In this document: piece after piece, positions 51,810 to 60,668 of the stretch | How positions within the stretch are numbered: the first letter of the stretch is position 1 | Layout: every line of letters starts with the position of its first letter | Source of the DNA: Granulicoccus phenolivorans DSM 17626 = NBRC 107789 = JCM 15570 | GTDB taxonomy: Bacteria; Actinomycetota; Actinomycetes; Propionibacteriales; Propionibacteriaceae | Length of the DNA: 64,000 nucleotides | Direction of reading: 5' to 3' | NCBI RefSeq assembly: GCF_000423085.1 | Contig: NZ_AUHH01000015.1 | Coordinates: forward strand, 24,653-88,652 | Notes under the pieces: generated by a model | What the model was told of the DNA's origin: nothing | What the model saw: only the letters and a program-made list of their open reading frames with translations | The model's database searches: none | Position numbers and translations under genes: made by a program

Positions 51810-53351
51810 ATGCGGGAAGACGATGACAGCCTAGGCATTTCCACCAGAGTGGCGCGTGAATATCTTCGGGTGTCCCGGGACCGCGACGGGCGCGGAAAGT
51901 CACCGGACGAGCAGCATGCCGAGAACGTCGAGGCCGTGCGACGTCACGGCTGGATCGTGCATCCCGACCCCTACCGGGACGACGACATCAGTGCGAGCCG
52001 CTACTCGAAGAAGCTGCGTGCCGGGTTCGACCGGTTGATCGCCGATCTCGAGTCCGGGAGCTTCGACGCCGGACTCCTCGTTCTCTGGGAGTCCAGCCGC
52101 GGCTCGCGCCGGGTCGACGAATGGGTCCGCCTGATCGGTCTGTGCGAGCAGCACGCCGTGGTCATCTTCGTGACCACCCACGGCCGGGAATACGACCCCA
52201 CGACTGCCCGCGACCGGAAGAGCCTGCTGGAGGATGCGGTCGATTCCGAGTACGAATCGGCCAAGACCTCGGCGCGGATCCGCCGGTCGGTCAAGGCCGC
52301 GGCCGAGCAGGGCCGACCCCACGGCAAGAACCTCTACGGCTATCGACGGGTCTACGACGAGACGACCCGGCGACTGCTCCGGATCGAGCCGCACCCGGAG
52401 CAGGCCCCGGTGGTCCAGGAGGCGGCCCGGCGCTTTCTGGCCGGGGAGACGTTCTATGCGATCGCCAAGAACTTCAACGAGCGGGGCATTCCCCCGCGAC
52501 GGCCGTCCCACACCGAACGCCGCCGGCACTACGGCTGGACGCCGCCGGCGGTGAAGGAGATGATCGGGAAACCCGCCTACGCCGGAAAACGTCAGTTCCG
52601 GGGCGAGGTGGTCTCCGATGCCCTGTGGCCGCCGTTGATCGATCCCGAGGTGTGGGAGACGAAGCTGCTGCCCCAGCTGAACAGCGAGTCCCGGCGCCGG
52701 ACCAACGACTGGCCCGCCCGGCATCTGCTCGCCGGGATCGCGGTCTGCGGGGTCTGTGGTGCGGGCGCGCGCGTCGGCAAACAGAACCAGGGACGCCCGC
52801 AGTTCGCCACCGATGGCACCGCGCTGCCGCGCAAGCACTACAACACCTACGTATGCAGCGGTGTCCCGGGCCGGACGGGATTCCATGTCGCGATGAAGAA
52901 GGATCACCTGGATGAGGTGGTGACCGAGTTTCTCCTCCAGCGGCTCCAGCGCCCCGACTTCCTGGCCACCACGGGCCGGGCGGATCACGGGGTGGATGCC
53001 GAGCGCCTCGCCCTGCTCGCGGAGATCGAGGAGCACCGGTCGTACCTCGCCAAAGTGCGGGAACAGGCCGCCGCACGCAAGCGGATGGACATCCTGTTCG
53101 ACCAGGAGGACCGGATCCAGCCCCTGATCGACGCCGCGAAGAAGCGACTCGAGACGCTCGCGGCGACTGATCCCCTGGTGGTCGAGCTCGCCGCGTCCGA
53201 CGACGTCCGCTCCTCCTGGGAGGCCCTGCCGTTGGCCGGTCAGCGCCGGGTGATCCGGGCGTTGATGACGCCGCGCATCATGCCGGTCAGCGAGGGGAAG
53301 CGCGGGCGGCGGGGTGTCGACCACGAACGGGTGGACCCCGGGTTCCGGTGA
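51810..53351 (+). CDS. large serine recombinase (integrase)
   Basis: 513 residues from ATG 51810; GTG 51801 closer to AGGGAGG is an alternative. Resolvase domain with the nucleophile Ser in EYLRVSRDRDG, and the Arg-rich ESSRGSRRVDEW catalytic helix. The recombinase domain follows (GKNLYGYRRVYDE to GKPAYAGKRQ), then a zinc-ribbon (VCGVCGAGARVG ... YVCSGV) and a C-terminal coiled region. Such enzymes insert phages and conjugative elements directionally. It lies against the comEC junction, as expected for the integrase of this element. Confidence 0.94.
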   Translation: MREDDDSLGISTRVAREYLRVSRDRDGRGKSPDEQHAENVEAVRRHGWIVHPDPYRDDDISASRYSKKLRAGFDRLIADLESGSFDAGLLVLWESSRGSRRVDEWVRLIGLCEQHAVVIFVTTHGREYDPTTARDRKSLLEDAVDSEYESAKTSARIRRSVKAAAEQGRPHGKNLYGYRRVYDETTRRLLRIEPHPEQAPVVQEAARRFLAGETFYAIAKNFNERGIPPRRPSHTERRRHYGWTPPAVKEMIGKPAYAGKRQFRGEVVSDALWPPLIDPEVWETKLLPQLNSESRRRTNDWPARHLLAGIAVCGVCGAGARVGKQNQGRPQFATDGTALPRKHYNTYVCSGVPGRTGFHVAMKKDHLDEVVTEFLLQRLQRPDFLATTGRADHGVDAERLALLAEIEEHRSYLAKVREQAAARKRMDILFDQEDRIQPLIDAAKKRLETLAATDPLVVELAASDDVRSSWEALPLAGQRRVIRALMTPRIMPVSEGKRGRRGVDHERVDPGFR

Positions 53352-53361
53352 GGGCTCACCG
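53346..53361 (+). terminator. short hairpin at the recombinase stop
   Basis: CGGTGAG and CTCACCG are separated by two bases and overlap the TGA stop. A weak terminator or a binding site. Confidence 0.35.
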
Positions 53362-53559
53362 AGCCTATCGCATGAATGAATCACGTATTTATCTGGGCAA
53401 TCGATAGCGGATCGCCTAGGATAGATACTGCCTCATTCGTACACGTGAGGCGGCCCCGAGCCGGGGCGACCAGTTCGGCCCGCGCACAAGCTCGGGATAC
53501 CGCGGAGCCTGCGGAAGCTGCAGATCGGGTGTACGGAAGCTCGTCGCAAGGACATCGCC

Positions 53560-53934
53560 ATGCACTCCCCCGCCCCCCGCACCGACACCCAGCTCGACAC
53601 CGACACCCAGCTCGACACCGACACTCACCTCGACACCGACACCATCGATCTGGCCCGGGCCTCGGAGATCCGCGATCGCGCCGGCAACCGCCGGTACGGA
53701 TCCATCGACACCCTGCGTCGCCGGGTCCGGGCCGGGACGCTCCCGCACCGCAAGGACGGCAACAAGTACGTGGTCCGGATCAGCGACCTCGATGCGATGC
53801 GCCGGAACTCAGCGGACGAGCGGGCCTTCGCCGAACTCACCGCGGCGGCCAAGAAGGCCGCGGCCGCTGCTCCCCCGATCAGTCCGGAACGGCGCGACCT
53901 GATCCTCGGCATCCTCGCCGGGAGAATCCGCTGA
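53560..53934 (+). CDS. small DNA-binding protein, possible excisionase/directionality factor
   Basis: 124 residues from ATG 53560, AAGGA nine bases upstream. The N-terminus is a low-complexity run of (D)TDTQLD units encoded by 18-bp DNA repeats. The core RYGSIDTLRRRVRAGTLPHRKDGNKYVVRISDLDAM is a MerR/excisionase-type winged helix. The tail is alanine-rich and helical. Small wHTH proteins next to large serine integrases often act as recombination directionality factors; this is inferred from position. Confidence 0.7.
   Translation: MHSPAPRTDTQLDTDTQLDTDTHLDTDTIDLARASEIRDRAGNRRYGSIDTLRRRVRAGTLPHRKDGNKYVVRISDLDAMRRNSADERAFAELTAAAKKAAAAAPPISPERRDLILGILAGRIR
53583..53643 (+). repeat. 18-bp coding repeats (TDTQLD)
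   Basis: GACACCCAGCTCGACACC-type units in tandem, about three copies, inside the small DNA-binding protein gene. Confidence 0.8.
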
Positions 53935-54010
53935 CGATCCCCCGGGGACTGCCCTCATGATGCAGGGCATCCACCTGTGTATGGGCAGGAATGCGTTCTA
54001 GGGTGAACCG

Positions 54011-54604
54011 GTGAGCGAACCAGAGGAGGCGGCAGAAACCCGGACTGCGCGGTACCAGGAGTACGTCCGGGCCGCGATCCGTACTTTCAGCGTGAAGGGC
54101 TACAGCGGCACCACGCTCGCCGACATCGGCGCGGAGGCCCGGGTGACCCAGCCGCGGATCAGCCAGGTGTTCGGCACCAAGGAGAACGCCTTCCTCGAAG
54201 CACACCGGGCTGCCCTGCACAACCTCGCGGAATGTCTCGCCGCCCTGACCCAGCCGTCGTTCGACGCCGGCCGGATCGATCAGCGGTATCCGGACCTGAT
54301 GGCCACCCACCGGGCCGAACTGATGATCGTCCTCCAGGCCTTCGCGGCGGCCGACAGCCCCGCGATCGGCGCTGCGGTCCGCACCGGGATGCACGAGATC
54401 ATCGGGCTGCTGCGGCGCACCGGGGCCGGCTATCCCGAAATCCGCGACTTTCTGGCCCGCGCGTTCCTCGTGAAGATCGCCCTCGCCGCCGACATCGGCC
54501 ACCACCTCGAAGACTCGGCCCACTTCAAACCGCTGCTGGACTCGCTGTCCCTGCCGATCCCGCCGAGTGCCGGCCCGGGCGCCGCTCCGCTCCGAGCGAC
54601 CTGA
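54011..54604 (+). CDS. TetR-family transcriptional regulator in the element
   Basis: 197 residues from GTG 54011, likely leaderless (TAGGGT just upstream). The HTH is GTTLADIGAEARVTQPRISQVFGTKENAFLEAH. The effector domain is helical; ligand unknown. Its target genes may be the neighbours in the element. Confidence 0.87.
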   Translation: MSEPEEAAETRTARYQEYVRAAIRTFSVKGYSGTTLADIGAEARVTQPRISQVFGTKENAFLEAHRAALHNLAECLAALTQPSFDAGRIDQRYPDLMATHRAELMIVLQAFAAADSPAIGAAVRTGMHEIIGLLRRTGAGYPEIRDFLARAFLVKIALAADIGHHLEDSAHFKPLLDSLSLPIPPSAGPGAAPLRAT

Positions 54605-54814
54605 CCGGGACATCGCGACCTTCGGACCGAGGGGAGCGGATCCACGCCTCGGCCCCGGTCGGCCACGGGTTGGGCGGCACTCCGCAGGCCGCGACCCGGA
54701 CGTCCCCGGGCCATCCATGAGCTCACCGTCCCAGCCCACCGGCGGAGAACTGCAGTCATCCGGTCACGAGGGAACCCCGGCCGGCCGTGATCGGCGCGGG
54801 TCCGGATCAGCAAC

Positions 54815-55675
54815 TCACGTGTGACCGGAGCCTCCCAGGACGGATGCGTGGTCGTCCTTCAGCAGCGCGGCGATCCGGGCGTTGACCGCGTCGGCACGAT
54901 CCAGCACCGCCTGTTCCTCCGCGGCCGAGAAGTGGCGCACCGGGCGCGGCTCGGGCGGCTCGGATGGCGCTGCCTCGGGCGCGCTGGCGAGATCGGTCAT
55001 GCCCGGGATCAGCGCCGACAGCGAGGCCGGGTGCAGGGACGCGTACAGATCGAGATGGCCCCAGCGGTCGAGGCCGGGCAGCAGGGCCGGGCTGGTCGTC
55101 CAGTCCGGGCTCGGATCCGGCCGGGCGTGCAGGTGGCCCACTCCTCCGCCGCTGAGGCGCTCGGGTTCGTGGAGCAGCATCCGGACCGAGCGGTGTGTCC
55201 AGCCGGTGTGCGTGCCGAGGATGTGCAGCCAGGACCACACCGTGCATCTAGGACAGGAGCTGGCGCTCGCGGTGGTACCAACGCGTGGGCGGGCCGCCCG
55301 GAGGGTCGCGGGTGTCAGGTCCAGGGCGGCCCGGCGGGTGAAGCCGAGACCGCCCTGGCCGGGCGGTGCGAGCAGGACCGCGGCGAACATCAGCCGGTAC
55401 AGGCGCAGCCGAGTGATCCAGCCGGTGTCCCCACGGCCGGCGAGGACGGTGCCGCGCTCGAGCAGCCGGTGCAGTGCGGGCGGATCCCGGAGAGCAGCCG
55501 GCCAGCTCGGGGCCACGGGGCGCGTCTGTCCGGCACGGAGCCGACGGAGCACCCGGTGCGGCGCGCCGGCCTGGGCGGCGAAGCGGGACAGGACCACGGC
55601 GTCACGGGACGCGGGATCGGTCCCGGTGACCGCGCACCAGTCCAGCCAGAGCGCGGGAGCCGCGGACGCTGTCAT
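54815..55675 (-). CDS. uncharacterised 286-residue protein
   Basis: No family recognised. The N-terminus reads ALWLDWCAVTGTDPASRDAVVLSRFAAQAG; a central CPRC pair sits beside VWSWLHILGTHTGWTHRSVRMLLHE; the C-terminal segment DRWGHLDLYASLHPASLSALIP is followed by an acidic helix. It looks cytosolic, with repeated arginine/leucine-rich helices. A second, decayed copy lies at 59101-59981 in the same orientation. A conserved LDWCAVTGTDPASRD in both copies suggests an N-terminal functional site. Confidence 0.6.
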   Translation of the reverse strand: MTASAAPALWLDWCAVTGTDPASRDAVVLSRFAAQAGAPHRVLRRLRAGQTRPVAPSWPAALRDPPALHRLLERGTVLAGRGDTGWITRLRLYRLMFAAVLLAPPGQGGLGFTRRAALDLTPATLRAARPRVGTTASASSCPRCTVWSWLHILGTHTGWTHRSVRMLLHEPERLSGGGVGHLHARPDPSPDWTTSPALLPGLDRWGHLDLYASLHPASLSALIPGMTDLASAPEAAPSEPPEPRPVRHFSAAEEQAVLDRADAVNARIAALLKDDHASVLGGSGHT

Positions 55676-56055
55676 GTCTCCAGGGTGCCACCGCCGCGCG
55701 GACGGCTGGCCGGTCAGGCCCGGGCCCCGTACCCCGTCAGGGCCCGGCAGTGGTCGAAGCGCTACTGCGGGGTCGGATGGGAACGCCGCCAGCCTCCGCG
55801 CGGGGGCGGTCGTCCCTCCCCCAGGTAATCGCGAGTCTCGCTCACCGCACCTGACCTGATCGTCCCACCGGGAGCGAGCGGACGACGGAGTTCCCGGCGC
55901 CGTTGATGAGCGCTGGTGCCGGAGGCGCAGATGCCGGGGGTGGCCGCGGGCACGTGGCAGTCTTGATGAGAGGAGGTGCGTTGACCTCGGTCGCAGCCAG
56001 TTGTCGGATGCGGCGGCTCACCCCCGACGTGAACGTCTTCATCCGAGGAAGCACG
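55676..56055. other. spacer before the tyrosine integrase
   Basis: No tRNA or other gene recognised. AGGAGG at 55971-55976 is followed by TTG 55981, which is in frame with the integrase and may be an earlier start. Confidence 0.4.
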
Positions 56056-57102
56056 ATGGCCAGCAAGCGGGGCAAGATGTGGCGGGGGCGGATCTACCTG
56101 CCGAACGGTCGGGAGCGCACCAAGACCTTCGCCACCAAACGCGAGGCGACGAGGTGGGAGAAGGCCGAACGAGACCAGCCCGCCGTGACCGTTGAGACGC
56201 TGGCCGAGTTCGTGACAAGGACCCAGGGCCAGGTGCTGGCGACCTTGTCGCCCTCGACGGCGGCAACGTACCGGTCGCATCTGCGGCAGCGCGTACTGCC
56301 GTCCCTGGGGCATCGGCGGATGACACAGATTCATACCGGTCATGTGGAGGCAGCTGCGGCGGAATGGTCGAGTACCGGGGTGTCGTCCTCGTCGGTGTCA
56401 GGGTCGTTGAACTGCTTGTCACGGTTCTACCGGCATGCGATCAAGTGGCGTCAGATGGACGCGAATCCGGTCCGGGCGGCGGAGCGTCCGAGACCCGATC
56501 CCGAACGGGCGATACCGACGCTGACGGCGGCGGAGGTGGATCTGGTCGCGGATCGGTGTGCCGCGGTGAAGGTGTACTACGGGGACTATGTGCGGTTGGC
56601 GGCCAGCCTCGGGCTGCGGGCCGGCGAGCTCCTGGCACTGCGAGTGCTGGATGTCGACCTGGAACAACAGGTGCTGACGGTGCGACAGGCCTGGTCGGCC
56701 GGCACACTCGGGCCGCCGAAGTGGGGTCGCAGTCGTCAGGTGGTGATCGTCGGCGAGGCGTGGGAGATCCTGTCGCGCCGGGTGCCGGGACGGCCGCGGC
56801 AGGCCCTGGTGCTGACCGGTGAGCTCGGGGGCCGGCTGTATCACACGAACTTTCTTGACGCAGTCCGGTGGCCGAAGCTGATGACCGAGCTCGGCCTGGA
56901 AGGCACGCACTTCCACGATCTGCGGGCGACCGCGATCGTGAACTGGATTCGCTCGGGGTTGCCGTTGTCGACGGTGCGGGACATGGCCGGGCACTCGAGT
57001 CTGAGCACCACAAACCTCTACGCACGACTCGCTCGGTCGGACCTCGCCGATGCCCTCGCCCACCTCACCGCCTATGAGAACCGGTCGAGACGGGAGGGAT
57101 GA
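56056..57102 (+). CDS. tyrosine recombinase/integrase
   Basis: 348 residues from ATG 56056; TTG 55981 with a better AGGAGG could add 25 residues. N-terminal AP2-like arm-binding region (RGRIYLPNGRERTKTF), SAM-like core-binding domain, then the catalytic domain. The catalytic residues are R in GLRAGEL, HxxR in HFHDLRAT, H in GHSS and Tyr in NLYARL, all intact. Its presence beside a serine integrase suggests a second or nested mobile unit. No tRNA target seen. Confidence 0.92.
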   Translation: MASKRGKMWRGRIYLPNGRERTKTFATKREATRWEKAERDQPAVTVETLAEFVTRTQGQVLATLSPSTAATYRSHLRQRVLPSLGHRRMTQIHTGHVEAAAAEWSSTGVSSSSVSGSLNCLSRFYRHAIKWRQMDANPVRAAERPRPDPERAIPTLTAAEVDLVADRCAAVKVYYGDYVRLAASLGLRAGELLALRVLDVDLEQQVLTVRQAWSAGTLGPPKWGRSRQVVIVGEAWEILSRRVPGRPRQALVLTGELGGRLYHTNFLDAVRWPKLMTELGLEGTHFHDLRATAIVNWIRSGLPLSTVRDMAGHSSLSTTNLYARLARSDLADALAHLTAYENRSRREG

Positions 57103-57293
57103 CGCGAGAATCAACCGGGTCAGGCAAAGGCTCAGTGGCAATCGAGGCTCGGGAAGGTCGATCAATCGAGGACTCGTGGAACCACTGACCGATCGCGCAC
57201 TCCCATGGCCGTGATTCTTGGCCGCGCGGGCTGGGCCCGGTGGGCACGTATTCTGCCGGTGATGAATGCAGCCGAGGAGGCGTAGCTAAACAC

Positions 57294-57299
57294 TAGACT
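57294..57299 (+). promoter_or_regulatory. -10 box of the HNH-type gene
   Basis: TAGACT, 8 nt before ATG 57308, implying a leaderless transcript. Confidence 0.4.
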
Positions 57300-57307
57300 T
57301 CGCCTTG

Positions 57308-59107
57308 ATGGCGACAAAGCGAGCACAAACGTCGGAAACACCTTCGGCCCGGCGAAGGTTTGAATGCCCCTTCTGTGGTTCCACGAGTGGGGCAAGCAAG
57401 GAGCACGTGTGGGCCCAGTGGTTGCACAAAACCCCTGCGGCCCAGAATCTTCTCGATGGCTATGCGGGGGACCGGCTGAAGAATGTACGCGGGAGGGTGA
57501 CCCTCAACCAAGACGATACGTACGAGGTGACACCCGAGTTCCTACCAGACGTAGCACCGTTTCTGCCGAAGGTAACGATCCTCGTGTGTACCGACTGCAA
57601 CAGGGGCTGGATGAGCGGCCTTGAAGAGAAGGCGAAGTCGTTGCTGGCTCCACTGATTTTCGATAATCGGCCAGTCCGATTGGACCGGGATGATCAGCGA
57701 CTCTTATCGGCTTGGGCGGCCAAGACATTTATGGCCTATGCGGTCACCCTTGGCACTCAGGGGAACCCCTTTACCCCAGAAGACTATGAATACTTGCGGT
57801 TGAACAGAGTGCCGCCAGCGGGCATGCAGATCTGGGTCTTCAGTGCGAGCTCGCGTTGGGCGGAGGTCGGACTACAGATAGAGCCGTTCATCCTGCACGA
57901 TGAGTCTTTTAGGCCTGACCTCCACGGTATGAACTCCGCAGTTGCGTCACTGGCCGCCGGTGGGGTGGTTTTTCTTATGATGAAGCTTCCACCCCAGATG
58001 GCCCAACTCGCAGCCAGCTTAGGGCCACCGGCCGCAGGTCAGTGGCCACAGGAAATCACCGCCGGAGGGACCGAAATCAAGCTCGAGCCAGGTGAGTTGG
58101 ACGAGGAGTATTTGGATCAGGTACACCGGTGGCAGTTCAGTATCAATCAGCACACGTTACCTTCGCCCGTAGGTATGACAACAGATGCACTAGATCGCCT
58201 CAAGGAGGCGCACTTCGCTGGGGTGTCTACTCAAGCCTTGAAGGAAATCCGCAGGGGCGTCCTGCCGGAGGATGCAAAGACTGCCGCCGAGCAGGTGCAG
58301 CGAGCAGAGATGAACGCACAATCCTTCATCGATGCTGGAGACCCCGTGGGAGCTGCCCGACTGCTGACTCGTGCGACGCGCGAGCATTTCTATAGGGGCG
58401 ACTTTGTCGGTGCGGCACGGCTTGCGGAAGGCGAAGTTTCGATCCCGTCGGGGGGTCTCGAAGCAGACCCCGAGGCTGCATATCGCATTGGTCAGGCCTA
58501 TTGGAATCTCGGGGATCCCCGAGGGGCGGGCTGGTATCGGAGAGCGATCCAGCTCGGGATGAACCACAACCATCCCCGCTTCGGGCTGGTCGACTCGCTA
58601 ATGTGGGGAGGCAATTACGCTGAATCGCTCGGCGAACTGGCGCTGATCTCCCCTGCCGACGATCACGAGGTATCCGTAGTCTTCGTGGCGAAAGCAGCGC
58701 TCAGCTTTCTGGTAGAGGATCTCTGCATTTCCGTTCAGACCAGATCCGCTGTTCCCAGGGACGCTTTGACCACCCTCGACCATGAGTCTCTTTGGAAACT
58801 GCTGCGAGGCAAGGACGCCATCTCGCGCCCGCTGTGGATCAAGCTCGGTCTAGCTCCGCGTACGGTCAAGTTCCATCTCGCTAGAGCTTGGTTCGGTTGT
58901 ACAGCCGATGCTTGGATTATGGCATGCCTCTGGCTAGTCCATTCTGGTGAAGACGAGCGCTTGGTGCCGGTCTTGCGGCTCGGACTCTCCAAGTCCCTCA
59001 ACCTTGGGCTCGACGGCGATGAGGTTCTATCGGTGTTCGAGGCCTCAGGAATAGACGTCACCAAGGTTCGCCACGCCCTTGACGTCGCTCGCAAGGCTAG
59101 GGACTAG
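57308..59107 (+). CDS. HNH-type zinc protein with helical C-terminal region
   Basis: 599 residues from ATG 57308; TTG 57305 precedes it. The N-terminus has FECPFCGS, KEHVWAQWL and VCTDCNRGWMS, the treble-clef Cys-His arrangement of HNH-type nucleases (EHVW supplying the active His). The middle is a mixed domain. From about residue 345, motifs such as AEQVQRAEMNAQSFIDAGDP, AAYRIGQAYWNLGDPRGAGWY and HPRFGLVDSLMWGGNYAESL look like TPR-type helical repeats. Codon use and GC are clearly lower than the flanks, showing recent transfer. A defence effector is plausible but unproven. Confidence 0.7.
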   Translation: MATKRAQTSETPSARRRFECPFCGSTSGASKEHVWAQWLHKTPAAQNLLDGYAGDRLKNVRGRVTLNQDDTYEVTPEFLPDVAPFLPKVTILVCTDCNRGWMSGLEEKAKSLLAPLIFDNRPVRLDRDDQRLLSAWAAKTFMAYAVTLGTQGNPFTPEDYEYLRLNRVPPAGMQIWVFSASSRWAEVGLQIEPFILHDESFRPDLHGMNSAVASLAAGGVVFLMMKLPPQMAQLAASLGPPAAGQWPQEITAGGTEIKLEPGELDEEYLDQVHRWQFSINQHTLPSPVGMTTDALDRLKEAHFAGVSTQALKEIRRGVLPEDAKTAAEQVQRAEMNAQSFIDAGDPVGAARLLTRATREHFYRGDFVGAARLAEGEVSIPSGGLEADPEAAYRIGQAYWNLGDPRGAGWYRRAIQLGMNHNHPRFGLVDSLMWGGNYAESLGELALISPADDHEVSVVFVAKAALSFLVEDLCISVQTRSAVPRDALTTLDHESLWKLLRGKDAISRPLWIKLGLAPRTVKFHLARAWFGCTADAWIMACLWLVHSGEDERLVPVLRLGLSKSLNLGLDGDEVLSVFEASGIDVTKVRHALDVARKARD

Positions 59108-59981
59108 TCCTGCCCTCAACGTCATTTGAGCGCGGTCCGGCTCGGCCAACTCCATCAAGGGGTGCTTTGACCCGTGCGTTGACCTCGTCTGCGCGTTCGA
59201 AAAAATGGCCTGTTCCTCCTCTGCTGAGACCGCTCGCGGTTCGAGACGGAGGACCGAAACAGGTTGGTTTGTGCGCACAACAACGGGTGATCCCAGATCC
59301 GTGATCGCCGGGATCAGCGCTGATAACGACGCCGGGTGCAGGGACGCGTACGGATCGAGGTAGCCCCATCTGTCGATGCAAGGCAGCAGGCCAGGACAGG
59401 TCTGCCAGTCCGGGCTCGGGTCGGGCCGGCTATGAAGATGGTCCACTCCCCACTGGCTATCGGGCTGGGTTCGTGGAGCAGCAGCCGGACCGAACGATGT
59501 GTCCAGCCGGCATTGGTGCCGACGATGTGCAGCCACATCCAGACAGTGCAGCTGTGGGCAGGACGTGGCCTCGGCAGTGATCCCGAGGCGAGACCGGACG
59601 GGCGTGCAACCCGGCCGGGGTCAGGTCCAGCGCCGTCTGCCTTGTGAGTCCGAGGCCGCCCTGGACCGGTGGTGCCAGCAGCACCGCGGCGAAGAGCAGG
59701 CGTCGCAGGCGAAGTCGCTCGATGCAACCGGTGTCCCGGCGCCCGGCCAGTGCGCCGCCGCGATCCAGCACCCGCTGCAGCGCCTCGGGACCGTCGAGTG
59801 CGTCGGGCCAGGCCGGCGCCATCACGGGTTCGTGCCGGGCGCGGAGCAGGTTGAGGACGCGCCGGGGTGCACTCACCCGCCGGGCGAACCGGGACTGAAC
59901 CTCGGTGTCGCGGGAGGCGGGGTCGGTGCCGGTGACCGCACACCAGTCCAACCAGAGCGCGGGCGCAGCGGGGACAGTCAT
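59101..59981 (-). pseudogene. decayed second copy of the 54815-55675 gene
   Basis: The N-terminal frame starts at 59981 (ALWLDWCAVTGTDPASRDTEV) and matches the intact copy until about 59560. The match then continues in another frame (VWMWLHIVGTNAGWTHRSVRLLLHEP) and then a third (WGVDHLHSRPDPSPDWQT, DRWGYLDPYASLHPASLSALIP). At least two frameshifts therefore break it. Nucleotide similarity to the intact gene is obvious by eye. Confidence 0.8.
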
Positions 59982-60290
59982 GCCTCCGGCGTGCCCGGGC
60001 CGAGCAGGCGCGCGGAGTGCGACCCTCCTGCGCAGTACTCGTTGATCAGGTCCCGATGATCAGGTCCCCGGCTCAGGGTGGCCGCATCAGTGAGGTTCAT
60101 GTCACGCGACACCCAGGTGCTTCCATGCCCTGATAAGCGCACTTATCAGGGACCCGTGTCCCCCGTGGCCGCAGTCGCAGGGCGGGGTTCGCAGCCTCCG
60201 ACCCGTCCACGGTGATCTCGCGGCGGTCGACGCGCTTCCCTCGCAGCGGTGCCGCAGTCCTGACTTTCCTTCCCCGTCTCCGGGGGAGGC
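59982..60290. other. spacer with a 24-bp palindrome, no gene
   Basis: Nothing coding seen. The notable site is the palindrome at 60128-60151. Confidence 0.5.
60128..60151. repeat. palindrome, possible operator or recombination site
   Basis: Arms CCCTGATAAG and CTTATCAGGG around a CGCA centre. Relatively AT-rich core in high-GC DNA. A single copy in this window. Could bind a dimeric regulator or a tyrosine recombinase. Confidence 0.55.
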
Positions 60291-60668
60291 CTACCAGGGT
60301 CGGCTTCCGCTCCTGAGCCGGTTCGCCAGGGCCGGGATCTCGTCGAGCTCCCCCGTCGCCACGGCCATCACGAGGTCGTACGCCTCATCGTTGGTCAGCG
60401 TGAGCCGATGCCCGTTGACACCGAGGAACGCGATCGTGCCCGCCAGCGCGAGCCGCTTGTTTCCATCCACCAACGCGTGGTTCCGAGCAAGCGAATGCAA
60501 CAACGCAGCCGCCTTCTCCTCCAACGTGGCATACGCGTCCACGCCGAAGGCCGTGGCCTGTGGCCGCGCCAACGCCGACTGCAACAGGCCCGGATCTCGG
60601 ACGGGCACCGGCGAGCCGAGGGTGCGCTCAGCAACGTGGATCAGCTCGGGCAGCGTCAGGTAGATCAC
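60291..60668 (-). CDS. Doc-type (Fic fold) toxin
   Basis: 125 residues. The Fic/Doc catalytic motif is HALVDGNKRLAL (H-x-x-x-D-GNK-R). Doc toxins phosphorylate EF-Tu and stop translation. The start overlaps the antitoxin stop by 4 bp. Length and layout (LTLPELIHVAERTLG at the start) match Doc. Confidence 0.92.
   Translation of the reverse strand: MIYLTLPELIHVAERTLGSPVPVRDPGLLQSALARPQATAFGVDAYATLEEKAAALLHSLARNHALVDGNKRLALAGTIAFLGVNGHRLTLTNDEAYDLVMAVATGELDEIPALANRLRSGSRPW

Noticed and set aside
55676..56055. tRNA gene as target of the tyrosine integrase
   Set aside because: No cloverleaf, T-loop or CCA-like end could be found in the spacer.
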